A stretch of DNA of 14,747 bases from an uncultured Eubacteriales bacterium (GTDB taxonomy: Bacteria > Bacillota > Clostridia > Oscillospirales > Acutalibacteraceae). The stretch covers positions 1 to 14,747 of the forward strand of contig OMPZ01000046.1 in the NCBI GenBank assembly GCA_900313125.1. Reading direction: 5' to 3'. The position numbers were made by a program, and so were the translations under genes. Positions 13,407 to 14,747 of this stretch are shown here, piece by piece (the stretch's first letter is position 1; every line of letters starts with the position of its first letter). The notes beneath the pieces are model-generated. The model worked only from the letters and a program-made list of their open reading frames with translations. It made no database searches and had not been told where the DNA came from.

Positions 13407-14006
13407 ATGATAAAGGGCGTTATTTTCGATGCGGACGGAACGCTGATAGATTCAATGGGGTTCTGGACAAGCACCGTTTACGGCATCGTCGAAGCGGCAG
13501 GCGTAAAGGATCCCGACCCGGAGCTTATCGACCTGCTTAATCCTATGTCGATGTACGAGGGCGCCGTCTATTTGAAGAATCGCTACGCCATCGAAACGCC
13601 CATAGAGGAGATCATCGCCGAGGAAAACAGGCGTGTGCTGCGTTTTTATACGTCGCAGGTCACTCTGTGCGAGGGCATGGGCGAGTTGGTGTCGTGGCTT
13701 CATTCGCGCCGTATCCCGATGACGGTCGCAAGCGCGACGGACAGACCGCTTATCGAGAGCGCGATGAAGTACACCGGGCTTTTCGATAAGCTCAAAGGTA
13801 TATTCTCATGCGGCGACGTAGGGCACGGCAAGGATACGCCCGAGGTGTTTCTCGCAGCGTGCCGCCTTATGGGAACACGCCCCGAGGAGACCGTCGTTGT
13901 CGAGGATTCGCCTACAGCTATAGCCACGGCAGCCGCCGCGGGCTTTGCCACCGTCGATGTGACGGCTGGCAATGCGTTCGATATGGTGACAGCATTATTC
14001 ATTTGA
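13407..14006 (+). CDS. HAD family hydrolase (beta-phosphoglucomutase/phosphatase-like)
   Basis: The 199-residue protein has all four HAD motifs: DADGT with D8 and D10 at the start, a Thr/Ser motif at SATD (109-112), K142 in GKDTPEVF, and VVEDSPTAI at 164-172. The cap at about 16-85 is of the helical subclass I type, as in beta-phosphoglucomutase and sugar phosphatases such as 2-deoxyglucose-6-phosphate phosphatase. The length is slightly short for that group, as the end after motif 4 is brief. GGAGGAG at 13395-13401 supports the start. It follows the amylase gene by 30 bases with no terminator between, so a job in maltodextrin or hexose phosphate use is a fair inference; a beta-phosphoglucomutase role is possible but the cap motif does not prove it. 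Likely cytoplasmic, magnesium-dependent. Confidence 0.9.
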   Translation: MIKGVIFDADGTLIDSMGFWTSTVYGIVEAAGVKDPDPELIDLLNPMSMYEGAVYLKNRYAIETPIEEIIAEENRRVLRFYTSQVTLCEGMGELVSWLHSRRIPMTVASATDRPLIESAMKYTGLFDKLKGIFSCGDVGHGKDTPEVFLAACRLMGTRPEETVVVEDSPTAIATAAAAGFATVDVTAGNAFDMVTALFI

Positions 14007-14016
14007 ACTAAAAAAT

Positions 14017-14050
14017 TGCGCCATTCGGAGGAACGGCGCATTGCTTTTTT
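14017..14050. terminator. bidirectional terminator between HAD and DUF1015 genes
   Basis: A stem of TGCGCC (14017-14022) with GGCGCA (14035-14040), an A-C mismatch, an inner TTC/GAA pairing and a GGAG loop. Rightwards TTGCTTTTTT follows, leftwards AATTTTTTAG. It starts 10 bases after the HAD stop and ends two bases before the DUF1015 stop, so it serves both convergent genes. Confidence 0.85.
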
Positions 14051-14051
14051 A

Positions 14052-14747
14052 TCAGTCGAGCTTGTTCATTACAAGACCCGTTATGAGCTTCGGATAGAAG
14101 TATGTCGATTTCTGCGGCATTTTTTCGCCTGCCGACGAAACGGCGCAAATCTCGCTGATGCGCGTCGGATTGAGTATGAACGCGCAGTTTGCCTGCCCGT
14201 CGTCAACAGCCGCTATAGCGTCCTCCGCCTGCTTAACATAAGTCAGATTGATCTGCTTAGCCATGTTGTCCGCGTCGATGCCCATAAGCTTTTCGAGCAC
14301 GAGCGTGTGCAGTACGGAAACGTCAAGCTGCTGCGACGCTTCGCTGAGGTCGGGCAAGAGTTTGCCCATAACGTCGATGTCACGCAAAACGAGCAGCGAC
14401 CACTTACCGCCGCCGCAGTACATTCCAAACGCCTTTTTGCCCTCGCCGTATTTTTCGCGGAGTACGGACTCGATTCTGTCGGCGGACTCGAACTCCGTAA
14501 TATCAAAAAATTCCCTGCACGACTCTTTTACCTCCTCTGCGTCAAACGACTTCAAGTCACGCACGATGCGGTGAGTCGGGAAAACGACGAGCCCCGGGTG
14601 CTCCATGTTTACGAGCATCATCATCTGATAGTCGCAGGCGTCGCCCTCCTTTGCAAGACCCTGTTCGCGCAGGTAGTTCCTGTAATTCAGCGCTGTCTCG
14701 TAACGGTGATGACCGTCGGCGATATACAGCTTTCTGTCGTTAAAATC
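14052..14747 (-). CDS. DUF1015 family protein (partial, C-terminal part)
   Basis: The frame is open to the right edge of the window and 231 residues are visible. They begin DFNDRKLYIADGHHRYETAL, and ADGHHRYETAL is the DUF1015 signature, which normally occurs around residue 170-190 of about 410. So roughly 175 N-terminal residues are missing. The first in-window ATG at 14624 lies after this signature and is internal. The rest, with the PTHRIVRD segment and an ending at TGLVMNKLD, matches the family's C-terminal half. The biochemical function of DUF1015 is not established in this group; in Clostridia the gene is often found beside serA and serC of serine biosynthesis, which would lie just outside the window. 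Cytoplasmic, no signal or membrane segments seen. Confidence 0.88.
   Translation of the reverse strand, partial: DFNDRKLYIADGHHRYETALNYRNYLREQGLAKEGDACDYQMMMLVNMEHPGLVVFPTHRIVRDLKSFDAEEVKESCREFFDITEFESADRIESVLREKYGEGKKAFGMYCGGGKWSLLVLRDIDVMGKLLPDLSEASQQLDVSVLHTLVLEKLMGIDADNMAKQINLTYVKQAEDAIAAVDDGQANCAFILNPTRISEICAVSSAGEKMPQKSTYFYPKLITGLVMNKLD

Overview
The window looks like an ordinary chromosomal segment of an anaerobic Firmicute of class Clostridia, most likely a Ruminococcus/Oscillospiraceae-type gut or rumen bacterium. The reasons are a mid-range GC content, strong AAGGAGG-type ribosome binding sites, sigma-A-like promoters that often carry an extended TGG before the -10 box, a clostridial rubrerythrin, a Tgt of the RNARHAH type, a serine/lysine-rich lipoprotein, a DUF1015 protein and an intracellular GH13 amylase. 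The taxonomic call is inference from gene content. No tRNA, rRNA, CRISPR array, insertion sequence or prophage gene was seen.

Layout. (1) 79-2065, plus strand: two tandem CPBP (Abi/CAAX-type) intramembrane protease homologues in one operon, ended by a terminator at 2080-2114. (2) 2124-4831, minus strand: a lipoprotein with a serine/lysine linker and a duplicated small domain, then a RadC-like protein with a degenerate JAMM motif, then a rubrerythrin. A consensus promoter at 4904-4932 drives the lipoprotein. Hairpins sit in both intergenic gaps. (3) 5012-6690, plus strand: tgt (queuine tRNA-ribosyltransferase) and yajC, each with its own promoter, closed by a strong bidirectional terminator. 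(4) 6723-11317, minus strand: a four-gene operon, transcribed as ATP-grasp ligase, Gfo/Idh/MocA oxidoreductase, membrane-anchored family 2 glycosyltransferase, FkbM methyltransferase. The first three genes are tightly coupled and one good promoter lies upstream. (5) 11318-11511: a non-coding divergent region with a 16-bp palindrome and an orphan terminator-like hairpin. (6) 11512-14050, plus strand: a GH13 neopullulanase/cyclomaltodextrinase-like enzyme and a HAD phosphatase, with a clear promoter and a bidirectional terminator. (7) 14052-14747, minus strand: the C-terminal part of a DUF1015 protein that runs off the window.

The best candidate for an undescribed system is the ligase-oxidoreductase-glycosyltransferase-methyltransferase operon. 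It has the parts to make, activate, transfer to lipid and methylate an unusual sugar or small metabolite, probably for the cell surface. Its product cannot be read from sequence. The second most interesting locus is the lipoprotein/RadC-like pair, where the RadC-like protein has lost a key metal ligand. The rest is recognisable housekeeping or metabolic content. Five start codons (22, 7805, 11317, 11616 and the alternatives near them) were judged by ribosome binding sites, and the chosen starts differ from the longest possible frames in four cases.
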